Shown in pieces: positions 14,984 to 15,274 of a stretch of 15,274 nt of DNA. The notes under the pieces are model-generated. The model worked only from the letters and a program-made list of their open reading frames with translations, made no database searches and was not told where the DNA came from. Made by a program: the position numbers and the translations under genes. The stretch is from SIG480 sp045614365. Its GTDB lineage: Bacteria; Bacillota; Clostridia; Oscillospirales; JAAYXM01. The number at the start of each line of letters is the position of its first letter. The first letter of the stretch is position 1. Location of the stretch: contig JAZLCV010000025.1 of the NCBI GenBank assembly GCA_045614365.1, positions 1-15,274 on the forward strand, read 5' to 3'.

Positions 14984-15268
14984 ATGTACGAAGACAAGAC
15001 ATTAAAATGCAAAGAGTGCGGAGCAGATTTCGTGTTCACAGCTGGTGAGCAGGAATTCTATGCAGAGCGCGGATTCATGAACGAGCCGCAGCGCTGCAAG
15101 GCTTGCCGTGACGCTCGCAAGGCTGCAAGCCGCGGCCCGAGAGAGTACTTCACTGCTACATGCGCAGCATGCGGCGGCGAAGCAAAGGTTCCGTTCGAGC
15201 CGAAGACTGACCGTCCTGTTTACTGCAGCGATTGCTTTGCAAAGATGCGCCAGGAAGACAATCAGTAA
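14984..15268 (+). CDS. Small protein with two four-cysteine zinc ribbons
   Basis: This 94-residue protein has two metal-binding modules. The first (C9, C12, C38, C41; LKCKECGADF...QRCKACRD) fits the 'zf-trcl' probable zinc-ribbon family with its typical FTAGEQEFYAERGF stretch. The second (C60, C63, C81, C84; CAACGGEAKVPF...DRPVYCSDCF) fits the CxxC-...-RPVYCxxCF family often found in small Firmicutes proteins. Function is unknown; nucleic-acid or ribosome binding is a guess from the fold. ATG 14984 follows AGAGAGGG (about 14970-14976). The frame stays open upstream to a TTG at 14867, but that has no ribosome binding site and the extra residues do not look like the family. Codons are strongly biased to AAG, CGC, TTC and GCA/GCT, resembling rplQ and suggesting high expression. 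Confidence 0.87.
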   Translation: MYEDKTLKCKECGADFVFTAGEQEFYAERGFMNEPQRCKACRDARKAASRGPREYFTATCAACGGEAKVPFEPKTDRPVYCSDCFAKMRQEDNQ

Positions 15269-15274
15269 TTAACG

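Overview
The window is about 15.3 kb with every recognisable gene on the + strand. It looks like a chromosomal segment of a Clostridia-class Bacillota (Firmicutes). The reasons are GGAGG-type ribosome binding sites, a Spo0H/SigH-type sigma factor, a Bacillota-type L17, a DUF975 membrane protein, and a ruvC gene (clostridia keep ruvC; bacilli generally use RecU instead). SigH and a SpoIIIE-like FtsK suggest a lineage with sporulation ancestry but do not prove that it sporulates. I see no phage, IS, CRISPR, rRNA or tRNA, and no gene-free stretch longer than about 180 bases.

Region 1 (1-402): rplQ, the usual last gene of the ribosomal protein/rpoA cluster, closed by a strong intrinsic terminator. 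Region 2 (458-4577): a consensus promoter followed by five tightly packed genes. larE, larB and larC are the complete set for making the nickel-pincer nucleotide (NPN) cofactor. They are followed by an HPr-kinase-like P-loop protein and a DUF6273 lipoprotein. No larA-type racemase is present, so the enzyme that uses the cofactor must lie elsewhere. larC is one continuous frame but carries a candidate -1 slippery heptamer at its domain boundary.

Region 3 (4582-7485): a DUF975 membrane protein with its own extended -10 promoter, then a Gfo/Idh/MocA oxidoreductase whose consensus promoter sits inside an inverted repeat, then the translation-associated ATPase ychF and a terminator. Region 4 (7491-14080): a promoter and a compact run ftsK - ygiQ-family radical SAM - ruvC - ruvA - ruvB. 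It combines the septal DNA translocase with the whole Holliday-junction branch migration and resolution machinery.

Region 5 (14188-15268): a strong promoter and sigH, then a small protein with two four-cysteine zinc ribbons, whose codon choice resembles that of the ribosomal protein gene.

Most of the window is conserved housekeeping. The less ordinary points are the extended lar operon without larA, the possible frameshift site in larC, the three-cysteine LarE, the inverted repeat over the oxidoreductase promoter, and the leader of the zinc-ribbon gene. These are hypotheses drawn from reading the sequence; no alignment or folding program was run.
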